Below are positions 46,825 through 59,800 of a DNA stretch of 64,000 bases, in pieces. Every line of letters starts with the position of its first letter. Position 1 is the first letter of the stretch. The notes beneath the pieces are model-generated. The model did not search any database, had not been told where the DNA came from, and saw only the letters and a program-made list of their open reading frames with translations. This DNA comes from Gonapodya prolifera JEL478 (taxonomy: Eukaryota > Monoblepharomycota > Monoblepharidomycetes > Monoblepharidales > Gonapodyaceae): NCBI GenBank assembly GCA_001574975.1, contig KQ965732.1, positions 744,001 to 808,000 on the forward strand, written 5' to 3'. The position numbers and the translations under genes were made by a program.

Positions 46825-48357
46825 ATGATGATGTCCTCGCCCGCACGCCCCATCCGACCTCTGCTACGAACGATTCGCCCCTCCCGGACACTGCGACCTC
46901 GCTCCTTTTCCATCGCAGCTGCCCCTGCAAGATCGCATGCCGAGGGACCGGGACCGTCGCCAAAGGACGGAGTGTGGCACGTGCGCATCTCGAATGTGCG
47001 AAAGCGAGGAGCGCTGAGTCTTGCAGTGCTGGAGAGTCTTGAAAATCAGCTGCTGGAGGTGGGCTGCGGTCTGTGCGGTGTCGCTACTAATTGACAATGT
47101 CGGAACCAAATACAGATCAACCCGGGGTGGAGCTACAATCCAGACTGGATCGATTTGAATGACGTGGAGGGCTCACTGTCGGCAGACCGCGGAGTCAACA
47201 AGAAGGTGAAGGCGGTCATCCTGTCCAGCGAGGGGGACGTGTTCTCAAGCGGGGTGAGTCATGGCGAGGAGGGGGGTCCCGCTGTACCATGGAGAGCGCA
47301 GCGTGCTGACCCAATCCATTTTAATGGTAGCACGATTTAAAGGAGATGGCGTAAGTGTCGCGATGATGAGCAGACCTCGTGAACCCATAGCGACCGCGAA
47401 TTATTCAGAACACATGATCGTTCTCTTATCGAGGCCGTGTTTGCGAAATGTACAGACGTTATGCTCCTCCTGCGGAGGCTCCCTCAACCAGTCATCGCCC
47501 AGGTGCGACGAGGCTATCAACAATCACTTGACGGGATGATGAAAAGCTCATTCGAGAACCCTTCCTCCAGGTCCAGGGCCTCACCACTGCCGCGGGTACT
47601 CAACTTGTTGCGCAGTGTGACCAAGCCGTCGCGAGGTATGACGACGCATCTGCCTTTGTGACCCACGCAATGTGAACTTTACTTCCCACAGTGATCGCGC
47701 AACATTTGCAACTCCTGGCATCTCCATAGGCCTGTTCTGCACGACTCCTTCCGTCCCGCTGGCCCGACCACTAGCCTTGCCCTCCAAGCAAAGCCTCCGC
47801 ATGCTTTACACCGGTGACCAAGTCAGACCCGTCTTTGCTTCCCTTGAAGTCACTCTGATTTCGCTGACCACCCATCCAATTGCTCTCGTTCTCGCAGCTC
47901 TCTGCCGCCGACGCCCTGACTCACGGCCTAGTGTCCCACGTCGTTCCTCACGACGAGGTACAGTTACCGTCTCAGTTTTGGGGTTGGATAGATACCATCC
48001 CAAGACACCTTACATGACCTTTTCGCACACACTTTCGTGACCATAGGTTCGCGACTACACCCAAGAGCTCGCGGCCTCGATTGCCCGTCGTTCCTTCCGG
48101 ACCCTGGTGCTGGGCAAGTGGGCTTTCCACCGGCATTCCGAAATGCCGACGATTGAGGAGAGTTACAGGTAAGATGAGACTTTTGAAGCGGGATTATGCA
48201 TCTGACCGATGCCGACTTTTTCTTTCGACCATTTCCGTGTTCCGTGTTTTGCAAAAGGTTCGGGGAGAAGGTCATGGTTGCGAATATGATGCTCGGCGAT
48301 GCGAAAATGGGTGTAGATGCATTTCTGGCGAAGAAACCACAACCCGACTGGGAGTAG
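46825..48357 (+). CDS. Enoyl-CoA hydratase/isomerase family protein, ECHDC3-like, mitochondrial
   Basis: Exons 46825-47058, 47116-47253, 47331-47350, 47409-47502, 47571-47635, 47692-47821, 47898-47957, 48047-48168 and 48258-48357 give 963 bases, 320 residues. The N-terminus is Arg/Ser/Pro-rich without acids ([20 protein letters not shown]), a mitochondrial presequence pattern, so the start at 46825 is preferred over the upstream in-frame ATG 46768. Crotonase-fold landmarks: [20 protein letters not shown] (oxyanion hole), [57 protein letters not shown]. The order and wording fit ECHDC3 rather than classical ECHS1, and the Glu pair of active hydratases is not obvious, so a true hydratase activity is uncertain. 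Confidence 0.88.
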
Positions 48358-48678
48358 ACTGCTACTTGTTTTCTATTTATGTTAACTCGTTTGTCAAGGA
48401 TGAGAAGTTCTACTTTCGATACAGCAGATCAAAACGTTTGTCGCGAGAGCATGAATCACTGCGTCATGTTCCGCTGGGGAGCAGAAGTGAAACACCGCCA
48501 ATTTGTGGGTATTGGGAGAAGCGCATTTGGTGGAGAGGTAGCACGATGAACGCGGAGTGGGCTGTGGTGCTGTCGGTGTGAGAGTGCAGCAAGGTTGGCA
48601 TCAAGATTGCGTGAGAGATTCGAAGGAGCGGGCAGCAGCAGAGTAGAGCTTTGTGTACGTATTCCTTTCCTTCATAAT

Positions 48679-50484
48679 CTATTCTTGTACAGAAGCAACA
48701 GTATCCTCGCCATGCTCTCCAACTACAACGCGAATCTTGCCCTCCTTCGCCTCCTTGACGATTTCTCCTAATCGCCGCAAACCTTCTCTCATATTCGCCT
48801 CTGTTGCCATGGAGAAAGAAGCGCGGACATGGAGCGATGGCCGTCCATCGAAATAGCACGCCGATCCGGGGACAAAGAGAACCTTTTTCACGGGGGCACC
48901 GTATGTTAGAAGAAGAGGTTGTGTTGACGGCGTTGATGGAGGGAGGTTTAGTTGTACCCAGGCAAACATTCCTGATCAAAAAGCAATTCAAGGGTCGAAG
49001 GTGGAGCTGGGACCATTGACGTTCGTTAAAATCACCTGCTTGGGGCTCTTCCATGAAGCCAAGTCCCTTATCCTCCAGCTCCTCCTTGCAAGCCTTGTAA
49101 AACCACTTGCCCCTCTCCGCGTACATTTTCCAGACCCACTCGACGTGTGCATCAAAGCCCTCGTAGCCCCACTTCTTGAAGAGCGTCCACGTCAGTGCTT
49201 GGGCGATGCCGGATGCATGCTGATTGCTGCAAGCCTGGTGGTACTCTGGTGTTGGAATAAGAAGAGGGAATGGAAATAATTATCAGCGATTGCGATTCGA
49301 ACGAAATTATGCTCACCAAGTTGGGAAATGAGAGCTGGTGATGCCGTCACCCATCCCACGCGAATACCTACAGATGGAGATCTTCATCGCAAGGGACAAA
49401 GTTGCTCGTGGGAGCTATGAACTGACCAGCTGAGACGATCTTTGCAAGCGAGTCCATTCGCACAACACGAGCATCAACATCCATTGAAAGGAAAGAAGGG
49501 ATTCGATGGGTACTGGTGAACTGCAAGTAGTAGTATGGATCATCTGGTGATGAAAGGTGAGCAGCGAGCAACGTCTTTGAGATCGCGAATGTTCCTACGA
49601 AGCGGTACGTCGACGCACCTTCCACAATGAGAAAGTCCCATTTTTGTGCCAAAGCATACACCTCCAGCTTCCGTTCCAACGTCATGTTCACCCCGCTGGG
49701 ATTTTGCCCGCAAGGTACCACATAGAGCACCCGAGGTCGCCGTTTCCCCTTGTTCCGCTCATCTGTTTCCCAGTTTTGAAAGGTGCGATCAATCTCTTCA
49801 GGAACAAGACCGTCGCGGTCGATGGATATAGGAACGTAATGCAGTGACAGGGGCTGCAGGATATTGAGCGTCGCGGGATAGGTTGGTTGCTCAATGAGAA
49901 TGCTGTCCTCTTCATCCAGGAGCATTTCTAGAGTCTTTTTACGAGAGGACGTCAGGTAGTTGTGCGAGGAGAGGTGCTTCAAAAGAGATCACCTTCGCGA
50001 GCCCGTCTTGGCTCGCACCAGCGATGAGAAGATCAAACGCCCCAGGAGGGGAATGGTCACGCTTCATCAACCCCTTGAACCAATTGTTGAGCTCTGTGGC
50101 TCCTTTTGGGTTGCCATACTGCAATCCCCTCAAAAGATCGGTTTGTTCGACGTGGAGCGTTTCCGAGCCACCGCCTTCGGTTTCGATTTCGAACGATAAC
50201 GATTTAAAGGGGAAAGAGTCGGGATGCGGAAGGCCACCACCGAGAGAAATAATATCGGAGCGTCCGATGTAGGGTTGAATGACCGCAATCGTTGCCACCT
50301 GCGGATGTGAAATCGTTGCAGAGTGGAGGAGACGGCCAACCATTGGTCGATAATTCCCGGGAAAAGCAGAGATACACGTCAAGAGCAAATGCATATGCAA
50401 CAGTTTTAAGCGACGGTGACTGACCGGCCCACGGCGACGAGAGCGACTCGATAAATACGGTGTGTAGTCAGCGATCGGAGCCAT
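48679..50484 (-). CDS. PLP aminotransferase of the kynurenine/alpha-aminoadipate (ARO8/AADAT) group
   Basis: Exons 50484-50425, 50298-49993, 49934-49619, 49543-49427, 49367-49317, 49245-49036 and 48971-48679 give 1353 bases, 450 residues. Fold-type I class I/II features: SDIISLGGGLPHPDSFPF near the start, LQYGNPKGATELNNW, PRVLYVVPCGQNPSG (the PxGxNPTG-type loop), DFLIVEDDPYYYLQF, and the PLP-lysine motif RVVRMDSLAKIVSAG near residue 263, then RVGWVTASP. The C-terminal part PQAGMFAWVQLNLPP closes the fold. The family takes aromatic amino acids and/or 2-aminoadipate; the latter would link it to lysine metabolism, but substrate cannot be read off. It is divergent from TFC4 over 191 bases. Confidence 0.92.
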
Positions 50485-50675
50485 TCCAGACGTCAGCGTT
50501 GGCGATGGCGGTGTAAAAAAGCGATTGAATCAAGTTGATGGGCACGCGGTGTCCGGGACCGGTGAGACAGTCTTTCAAGAGGTACGGACACCGGATAAAC
50601 TCCTTACTGAGGTCACGAGGAAGAAAGTCCGGTCCAATCTTTCCATTTTATTGATTGGAACGTTACGTTGGAACG
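50485..50675. promoter_or_regulatory. Divergent promoter region, aminotransferase / TFC4
   Basis: 191 bases between the two start codons. There is no TATA box at a usual distance on either side. Shared control is inferred from spacing only. Confidence 0.4.
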
Positions 50676-53600
50676 ATGAGCCAGCTGCCTTTTCACACAT
50701 TTGAGTACGTAGAGGACGAGGATGGCGACAACACCACGGATCACGCGATGGGAATGGAGGGAGTGCAAAACATGGCTCACATGGAGGCAACGGCAGGACA
50801 TCCAGCGCCTTTTCATCAACTTCAGGCCGTGCAGACGTCAAATAATGGGCTTAGCTCTCAAATGGCGATGGGTCAGCTTGGTGGATTCGCCGTGGGCCCC
50901 AGTGGAACGGCGTTTCATTCCCAGTACCAGACAGGATCTTTTCTCGTCTCGCAAGGATCTTATGGCTTCGGTGGTTTGGCGGCCGGATTCGATGGACTGG
51001 CTGGCTACGGGGGCCATCTTGCTGGGGGTGGTGCGGCGGGACAAGCAGACTTTGACAATGGACGGGATGCTGACCTCGACGCCGAGGATCTCGAGGCCGC
51101 AGAATTGGACGATGATGAAGCCGCAGAGGAGAATGAAGAGGCTCTTGGCGATCAGTATCAGTCTATGGCAGGCGGTGCTGGTAGCAGTGGGGTTGGAGGT
51201 CACCCAGATGTGAAAGTCGCTACAGTGTCTAATGACGTCGATAATGAAGGTGGCGATGAAAATGATGATGAAGACGAGCCAATACCACAGTTTCTTGCGT
51301 GAGTAGCGTTGAGGGGGGTGGACGGCGGGGTGGGGAGGGGAGAGGAGGGGAGGGGGGGGCGATATTCTCGTTATAGGAAGAGATGCACCATGGATGGACC
51401 CAGTGGAGTCGTGGAACGTCCGGCGATGAGTCTCGTATGTGCGACTACCAGGTACTTGCTGAGAGGAGCACGAGAAGTGGACTCCCCAGGCGCACACAAC
51501 ACAAGCGCAGTTCGTCTCAGAAAATCACGAAACGTGTTCATACTTTCCGTAGCCCAACTTGATTAACCTTTACCACCACCGTCATGCCTTTAGAGGCTAC
51601 CTCTCTACTGCCACGAATATTTTGCACACAACTCCGGATGCGCTGCTCAACCTTCTCCGCCCCCGCCAAGCATCACAGTCTCTCGCAGGGTTCTCCCGCC
51701 GCGGACCTCCAGCGTCTCTATCCATCCGTCCCGCAACAGGCACGTCTTCAGCTGGGGCACCTGAACAGTTGGATGACATGACAGGGTTGGAGGCTGTTTT
51801 TCTTGTCAGGGAGGATGGCTTTGCAGGAAGGAGACAGGCGAGGCGTCTTCTGAAGGAGAGGAAGAGGAGAAGGGCGAGGAAGACGGGGAAGGTACGTGTA
51901 TTCACGTCGTGAATCTTGCGCAGGGTCTTACGGACTGTTGTGTTTGCCACCTCCCCACTCACAATTGTCTTTATCACCCTTCAGTACATCGCGCCCGCTC
52001 GAGAGCTCCCCGCCCGTTTGAAGAATCTATTCGGAGAAGCCACCCTAGATTGGATGACCGGCAACCCTACGAGAGCCATCTCAAAGCTCCTTGAGATTAT
52101 CGCCGCAGAACCTTCGTCCTCTGAAACGTGGCACCTACTCGCTGAGATCACAGAAGAACAAGGACGTCAAGAGGAGGCGGCGAATCATTGGATCTGTGCT
52201 GGAATAACAGGGGATGATGAGGCTTGGAAACATGGAGGAGATTTGTCCCGGTGGGTGAGAGTATCTCGCTTTGTTCGATAAGAAATGTTTATGCGAAGTG
52301 CATATTCCTTCTTGGGGGTGACACTGTGGGATTTCGCGATGGTCCCTCAGGTCTCTCGGGAAGTTGGATGAAGCTGTCTTCTGTTACACAAAGGCAGTGC
52401 GCCTCAGCAGGTCCGAGACGGAAGCACTTCGGAAACGTGCTGAGATTTATAAAGAAAAGGGCGAGATTAAAAAGGTGCGGAACTGGCCTCTCTTCGAATC
52501 AATTCCTAAGCTGAAGGAGTCCACAAATCACAGGAAATATCGACCCTCAATCTCCTTCTCCGCCGTGACCCCTCAAACTCGCTTGCTCTTCGTACCCTCG
52601 CAGAAGCTTCTCTTCGCTCCCCCCAACCCGCTCGCTGTCTTGCCCACTTTGATGCGGCATTCCAACTCGATTTCGAGGACGAGCGCGTCGGAGTTCTTTT
52701 CGCCGACCCTCTCGACCACATGCGTGAAGATATGACAAGATTTCGTGCGCGACGCGTCGGGTACGAGGAGCTGGACGCACTTGCTGGAGTGTACATCGCT
52801 GTTGGAGAATACGAGAAATGTTTAGAAGTGATGAAAAGGGTCGTTCGCGTAATTCAAGGGAGGATGGACGAATCGGAATGGTGGGACGCCGATGGGCGTG
52901 GTGATTACGACATGGAGTTCAATGAAGGTGCTTATGCGGCCCCAGGCACAGAGGGCAGGATTCGACAACTCACCTTGGCGTTGAGAGTAAGATTTGGGGT
53001 TTGCAGACTCATGCTGGATGATGGAGAGCTTGCAAAGGTGAGCATAAAGGTACTTAGAGATGAACCGAATGTTCACTCGTTTATCGTTCCAAAGCATCAT
53101 TTCGCGCATCTGTATTCTGTCCCACGCACCGCAGAGATGGTGCCACTATATCTATCTGTTGCAGACGGTTATATCTCGAAGAGGCTTTATGCCACTGCCG
53201 TGGCGATCTTGGAGAGGCTGGGAGAAGGCCCAGATATCGGTGTGGAGGTGTGGAGACGATGTGCTCGATGCACTATAGAAATGAATGAATTGAAGCGGAC
53301 GGTCGGTTACTTGAACGCAGGTGATATTTCTGCCACAAAGCTGATGTTTAACGTGACTCTAGCCATCCCTCACCCGGATTCTCTTCGGCAGTTTTGTGCG
53401 ACCATCCCGATGACACTGAAAGTAAAGTACAGCTTGTTGAGTGCTACCACGAGCTTGGAAAGGCCGACGTCGCCATGAAACTTCTGACAGAGTGTAAGTT
53501 GGAGCTCAATTTCTAATGTTTGATATTCGGGTTGAAACCTTTTATTTTTAGTGCAAATTGCCGAAGAAAAAGCCCGTGCCGCCCGACTCGCGGCTGGGGA

Positions 53601-55502
53601 AACCCAGTCCCGACAAAAGCCCGACCGAGCGAGAAATCGTCCCGTTGGACCTGGCGAAGCGGCTTCTGGCATACAGAGTGGGAGGGGCAACCGCGGCGAC
53701 GATGAAGTGCCTAGTGCAAATGAACTGAGATTGGAGCTTGAGAATCGAGAGAAGATCAAGATATGTTTGAATGTGTGGAATCGTGCAGAAGCTGAAAGGA
53801 TAGAAAAGGGCTTTGTAAGCACAGCTTTACTGGTGAGTGGGTGCAATAATAAGATTTTGGCGAAGGTTTCCAATCTAGCTCCTCTCAGAACGAGTTCACA
53901 AAAGCGGCTCGGCCCCTGGTGCAACGTTTTCACGGATCCAAAGACTTGTACCCATATGATCGAGTGAGCACTCATCTTCACTGTTTGGTCTCCACATAAC
54001 CAGTATCTCATTCGACAAACCCAACTGCTTGTTTCTATAACGTCCTCCACACGCACCCCCGAAAAAACTTCTATTGATGCTACAAGCGGCCGCCCATCAT
54101 ATCCGCTGATGGAAAAATCGTGAAAGGAGGTCAAACGCGCGAATCGCTGGCTTCCCTCAGCAAAAGAGTTGGCAAAAAAAGTTTGTTTTTACAAATGCTG
54201 CTTCAGTTCATCATTGATACATTGAATTGTTTCGATTAGTTGATCGCTCCACTCAATTGGATGACATGTCATATGTGGACTTTCAAGGACTTACTTTGAA
54301 GGATTGGTATGAGTTGTGTGTGCGAGTAAGCTTTCGCAATCCAGCTTGAATTTCGAGGCTTTATGCTCATCCAGTTATTTTAGTATGCAATCATCCTTGC
54401 TCGAAGGCAGCAATTTGATATAGCTCAAGCGACGTTGGAAACGACAGCAAATGCAGTAGTATTTGCGTACAACAGAGAGTGTGCATGGAAGCTGCATATG
54501 CATATGCTCAGTGAGTGGCCTCTCTCAGTCCCATGTTGGCGGTTTCCACTTCTTATTTGTCTACACCAGGTGTTGCGTTGCTTTCTACGAATACAAGCAA
54601 GATAAGTGAAGTGTGCCGGTGGATTTCCAACGAGAGACAAGTGCATGGCGATGCGTTTAGACTTTATTCAGCAATGATGAGCAGGTGAGTTCGTTTATTC
54701 ACTGCTATCAAGTATGCTTCCACCAAATGACCAATAACCTTCAGTGGCACTGAATCAATTTCCGTGTACAACAATCATCCCAACCATAAATACATCCAGC
54801 GCCAAATAAACGAGGACAAAAAGATGCTGCTGCAGAATGATGTTGATCCGGTCCTCTTATGTCTGAATGGTCACATCTTCTTGGCTGGACGAACATATAA
54901 AAATGCGATACGTACGTGCACAGTATAGTTTCTTTCCAACTCTAACGTCATTCACATTCTATATTATCAGCTGCGTACCTTCGTGCCTACGAGGCCTGTC
55001 CCGTGGATCCTCTAATAAATCTTACGCTGGGAATTGCGTTCTTGGGGAAAGCGTTGACCAGACAAACTGAGAATCGGCATCTTCAGATTACACAGGTACG
55101 CCTCCATGCAGACTTAACGAAAGGAAACTGTTAGTCAAATTTATTGTGAAGGGACTCGCGTTCATTTTCCGTTACTACGATCTCCGACGTGGCAATGCGG
55201 AGGCCTGTTACAACGTTGCACGAGCGTTTCATCAGATAGGTGGGTCTTTTCACGGAGTTTTGGGCGCCTTTATCCCTAAACAGTGCTGCCGACTCTGTAA
55301 AGGGCTTCTTCACCTTGCAATCCCCTACTATGAGCGATGCCTGAATGTACATCGTTTGCCGCAGAGAGATAGTGCAGGGGCAGCCCTTCCATATTCGCCA
55401 GATCTGACAAAGGAAGTGGCTTACAACCTGACGAGGCTTTACATGCGAACAGGCTCAAGAGCCATGGCGGCTGCCGTTGCGAGCAGGTTCCTTGTTGTGT
55501 AA
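50676..55502 (+). CDS. TFC4: Transcription factor IIIC subunit TFC4/GTF3C3 (TPR protein)
   Basis: The TPR scaffold of TFIIIC that recruits TFIIIB to tRNA genes. Exons 50676-51298, 51594-51891, 51985-52250, 52351-52474, 52534-53320, 53392-53493, 53552-53832, 53889-53963, 54087-54180, 54240-54325, 54384-54510, 54570-54684, 54745-54911, 54971-55095, 55152-55239 and 55303-55502 total 3558 bases, 1185 residues. An acidic, Gly-rich N-terminus (to about residue 208) leads to the basic RRQARRLLKERKRRRARKTG and then TPRs (FGEATLDWMTGNPTRAISKL, LGKLDEAVFCYTKAVRLSRS). The C-terminal signature is DPLINLTLGIAFLGKALTRQ, then FRYYDLRRGNAEACYNVARA. An optional 57-base intron (53038-53094) would shorten it by 19 residues. 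The 295-base intron 1 could hide another exon. Confidence 0.92.
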
Positions 55503-56828
55503 CAGCAAAAATACCCTTGCGAGCGTACGATACCTGTTGCCCAGAATAGGCACATTCTCTGTACATTTGCACTTATACAAAAACATTCGATGCACTTTGA
55601 CAAGTGAAATCTGCAAGCGATGAGATGACAGGCCCAAGGTGGCAACGGTGGTCGTCAGATGCAGTATGGGATACCACGAGGTGGTACTATTCAATGTCAA
55701 GCCTTGGAATTAGTGCCAAGTTCTCCCGAAGACCTCCAGTGGTGTGCAACAACAGCAAATAGAGCGCAACAATTAACAATTAATGTCGTCTTGGAGCCTG
55801 GCAACAGAGATCAGATAGATCGCTCCGATGTATGAGTCCAACAACCGAATTCTTGAGAAGGCAAGAGGTTGCAATCAGGATTTGGCTGTGCAGTGAACGA
55901 GGAAAGGTCAATGTACTGTCGCACGATCCGATCCGAAAATCGTCAGGAAGTCACAATTCGTTACATTCTGACTCCGTCGAAAACAGAACATCTCAGCATT
56001 TCAAATTAGGTGGATGATCGTATTCACGATGTTTCACTGGGATCAAGCACGCGCGTCTTTATGTGGGTCCTCCACTTCGAAAATTGAAATTCTCATGCAC
56101 AACTCGAATGGGTAGCAAGAACGGGACATAGCTACAACGTTCCACACCAGAATATTCCAAAGAGCCTAGTCTATTTTCTTATCTCTTGATCTTGTGGATA
56201 CCGTTTGCCACCGAGCTCTCCGTGTTTTTGGTCCACGGGAGTGCGGGATCAGAATTCACGCAGATGCGGTGACTCGTGCTCATCACGACATTGTCGTGAC
56301 TGACACGTCACAACTGCGGTAAAAACCTCGGGGCAGTCCGGTCCCAGGTCGCGTCTTGCCAAGCTAGCAACGAGCGTCTTTGTCTTCATAGCTGGGACGT
56401 AAATGGGATAGTGGCAGTTGCAGCTCTTTGTCCACGAACAACACGGCTTAACGTCTGGTATTCGATGCCTATGTGGTTGATCCCGAGCATGGCGAGTGTT
56501 GCTTTCTCTGACATCCTCGACAAAAGGTAATCGTAAGGTCCCAAGTGCTAGCAAGAAAACGAAAGTGATTGTATTGTTGTGTCCTGGATCTCCTTCCGGT
56601 CTTCACTCTTGGTACCGTGAATGCAGATGGCGTCTCTGACAGTGTGTTCAAGCAGGTCCGATGACGGCGAAGAGCACACGGCGAGTACATAGCGCACTGA
56701 TTTGGGGCAATCTGAGAATTGAGAACGTGCGGAGTGGGAGTTGTGACGTTGTGAAGGAACGGTTAGTGCTGCGGTCACGATTCCGACGCGCTTGAAGGTC
56801 GGATTGAACGATTTTGACGACGGCCGTG
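55503..56828. other. Intergenic region between TFC4 and HIRA, no confident gene
   Basis: 1.3 kb between two same-strand genes. A minus-strand frame at 56554-56249 is Cys/Arg-rich (TAVVTCQSRQCRDEHESPHL) but has no supporting splice structure or family. Nothing else seen. Confidence 0.35.
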
Positions 56829-59800
56829 ATGCCCGCTGGTGCAAACACGGTGGAATTTGTACGCTGCGAATGGATAAGCCACTTCGTGGACGACAAAAGG
56901 CGCCAGATCGCAGCGCCCATATATGCAGTGGATTGGCACCCCTCGGGGACCAAGATCGCAACAGGCGGGACCGGTGAGTGCACACACAACCGGCAAATGC
57001 GGTGAAGGGAGTGTCTGGCTTAGGAAGTGAGGATCGGGCAGGCATTTCGTGTCGTTGGGAATGGAACTTTGGAACAGTAGGAGTGATTGGACACCTACAT
57101 ATGTCCCTGGACATCTATATCGCTTTCTTTCGACTGAAAATTTCCAATACGAGTCGATCTTGGGCAGTGACCGAGTTTCGCGAATGAAGTCGGAGAAGAA
57201 GAAGCTGACATTCACTTTCACTCTCCGCACCCCTTCTCCATGGATGGAACTCTCCCGCACACGAAAGGACCGGACTCGGTGAAAGTATGGAACGCCGCCC
57301 CACTTCTGGATCCGGATTCTGAATCAAACGTGGAGGTGCCGAAGCATCTAACGACTCTGTCGACTCACATTGGTGAGAGCTGCCTTCTTCTTCCCCTGCC
57401 GCGATCACAAATTCGTCCTAATTTATACGTCCGGATGATCACCACACTCACATCGTCCCTGACAATTTCCGTTATTGCCAGGAAACGCCCTCTGCGTGCG
57501 ATGGTCGCCAGGGCGTGGGACTTACCTTGCTTCTGGCTCCGACGATAAACTCATCATTCTGTATACAAGAGAAACGTGAGCTTTGAAGTTCTTGCATGTG
57601 GCGTCGTCAACATTTAACTAACGCTTACCCAATAGCTCAGACGGTGGCCCCTCTCGCGTCTTCGGCTCCAGCTCCTCCGCACCTCAAGTGGAGCGATACG
57701 TAACTGCACACGTTCTGAGAGGGCACGCGCTGGGTGAGTCTCTCAGTCCGCTCGTGTTCCCACATCTAGCACCTCCAAAAATGCACCTTTAACAGACGTC
57801 TTCGACGTTTCCTGGTCACACGACGCAACCCTTCTCGCCTCATCATCCGCTGACTGCACAACGCGCATCTGGAGCGCGCCTTCGTTCGCGTGCGTGCGCG
57901 TCTTGGACACCACTCTCCTCCTTAAAGAGCCCACAGTTTCAGGCGGCACGAACCCACCCGCAACTCCGGCCAAGTCAAAGGACAAGGAAGATCCGCTGGG
58001 TTTCGTGAAAGGCGTCGCATGGGACCCGGTGGGGAAGTACCTCGCTGTGCAAGTGAGTGTTTTGGTCCATTCTCGGTGTCTCAATGTTGAAGACACCTGA
58101 CCTTGTCCACTGTTCAGTCCGACGATAAATCCGTCGTTATTTGGTCTGTGACCGGTGGTCCTAACGATTGGAGATCGGAGAGACGAATACGTGACCCCTA
58201 TCAGGGATCTATGCAGGCTCCCTGGTTCTCGCGACTGAGGCAAGCTCCACCTCAAACCTACCCTGTCACCCTCCCAGGCATTTATATGATCTCGCCTTTA
58301 TTCGTAGTTGGTCCCCAGACGGTACCGTCCTCGCCACTGCGGGTGGCCACAACGCCCGAATGCCCTGCGTGCCACTGTTGATGCGTAGCAACGACTGGAA
58401 AGCGGACATTTGGCTCGTGGGGCACATGAAGCCTGTAGAAGTTGCCGTACGTCCGAGTCCTTTTGCGTGGGCCGCCTTGGGGATTCTTACTGTGGACGTT
58501 CTCGATAACGCAGAAATTCAACCCTCACTTGTTCCGCCCGATGCCCGGGGCTGCACCAAACGGCGACGCTAACGGGACATCCTCCACCGCTCCGACTCCA
58601 GAGGGAAACAGCGAACCCTATGCGATCTGCGCGACGGCTTCAGAGGACGGGTCTGTTGCAATTTGGAGGAGCGGGCGCGCTAGACCCGTGGTGGCTGTAA
58701 CAGCTCTGTTTAAGGGAACCATCCATGACCTCTCATGGTGAGCTGTCGTTTGAAGTTGCTGGGAAGAAGAATATTTGCGACTGGAACAGTACCGCTGCCA
58801 ATTGTGAAGGTCTCCCGACGGACTCAACCTGGCTGCAGTCGGCCACGACGGTACGTGTGCGTCGCTTCGACTGGACCCTTCCATTCTCGGAGAAGCTGTA
58901 GAAGAATCCGAAGTTCTCGAACGGATGGCCAAGTTTGGGAGGAGAGGGCCAGGTGCTCGAATCTCCGAAACGCCAGGGCAAGTGCTAAGAGAGGAGAAGG
59001 CCAAGGAATTGGACGCCCCGGCGCTGGTGTCTGGAAATGCGTCAACTCCCAAGAAGGCACCGCAACCACGCGTTCCACCTCCCGAAGGTACATCGGCATC
59101 CTCGGCCGGAGGACGGGTCGATGCTGGGTCAGCTGCCGGGCATCCTGTGACATACACAAAAGAAGGAAGGAAGCGGATACAACCAACTTTCATTCGTAGC
59201 CTTACAGTTTCAACCGAAGAAGAGCAACCCGAGGTGAGTACTTTCAAAGTGCAAAGACTTGAACTTTTGCCAATCGTCGAGCTCTTGTCTATCGTAGGAT
59301 GTCCCGCAATCGAGCACTGTAGTCGCGATGACCAACAGCGTGGACCAACTTGGAATCCTCGATAGCAATCGTGTTCCCGACACAGGGAAACGAAAAGTCG
59401 CGGATATGGACATTGATGTTGACTCTGAACCGAAGCGGGTCAAGATCGAAACTATTCGTGTTCCGGTAGGCCTTTTTTGCTGGAATGTACATCGTCGTGA
59501 TAGCGCTGTATGAATCATTCATTACAGGTCGTCGCCCCGGCTGTGAACCTCCCCGCCCCACCCATCCAACGGCGAATAATGTGTCGCTTTGCCCCCCGTG
59601 GGCCAGCGGCAGGTACTGCAACGGACCAAGTTAACAACGTGGAAGTATTGAACCCGTCCCTCGATAAAGGTTTGTTTGTATGTTTCTCTGTCATAGTCAT
59701 GTGTCTCAAGACATTTCCTCGCAGGAATGTGCCAAGTCCGCTGTATGCCGGTACAAACCACCAAGGATGCTGTAGGTGGACTCCCTTTGTGGGAGGACAA

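Noticed and set aside
57743-58255. Minus-strand frame of 170 codons inside the HIRA gene
   Set aside because: A shadow of WD40 exons; the plus strand has a fully phased model with family motifs.
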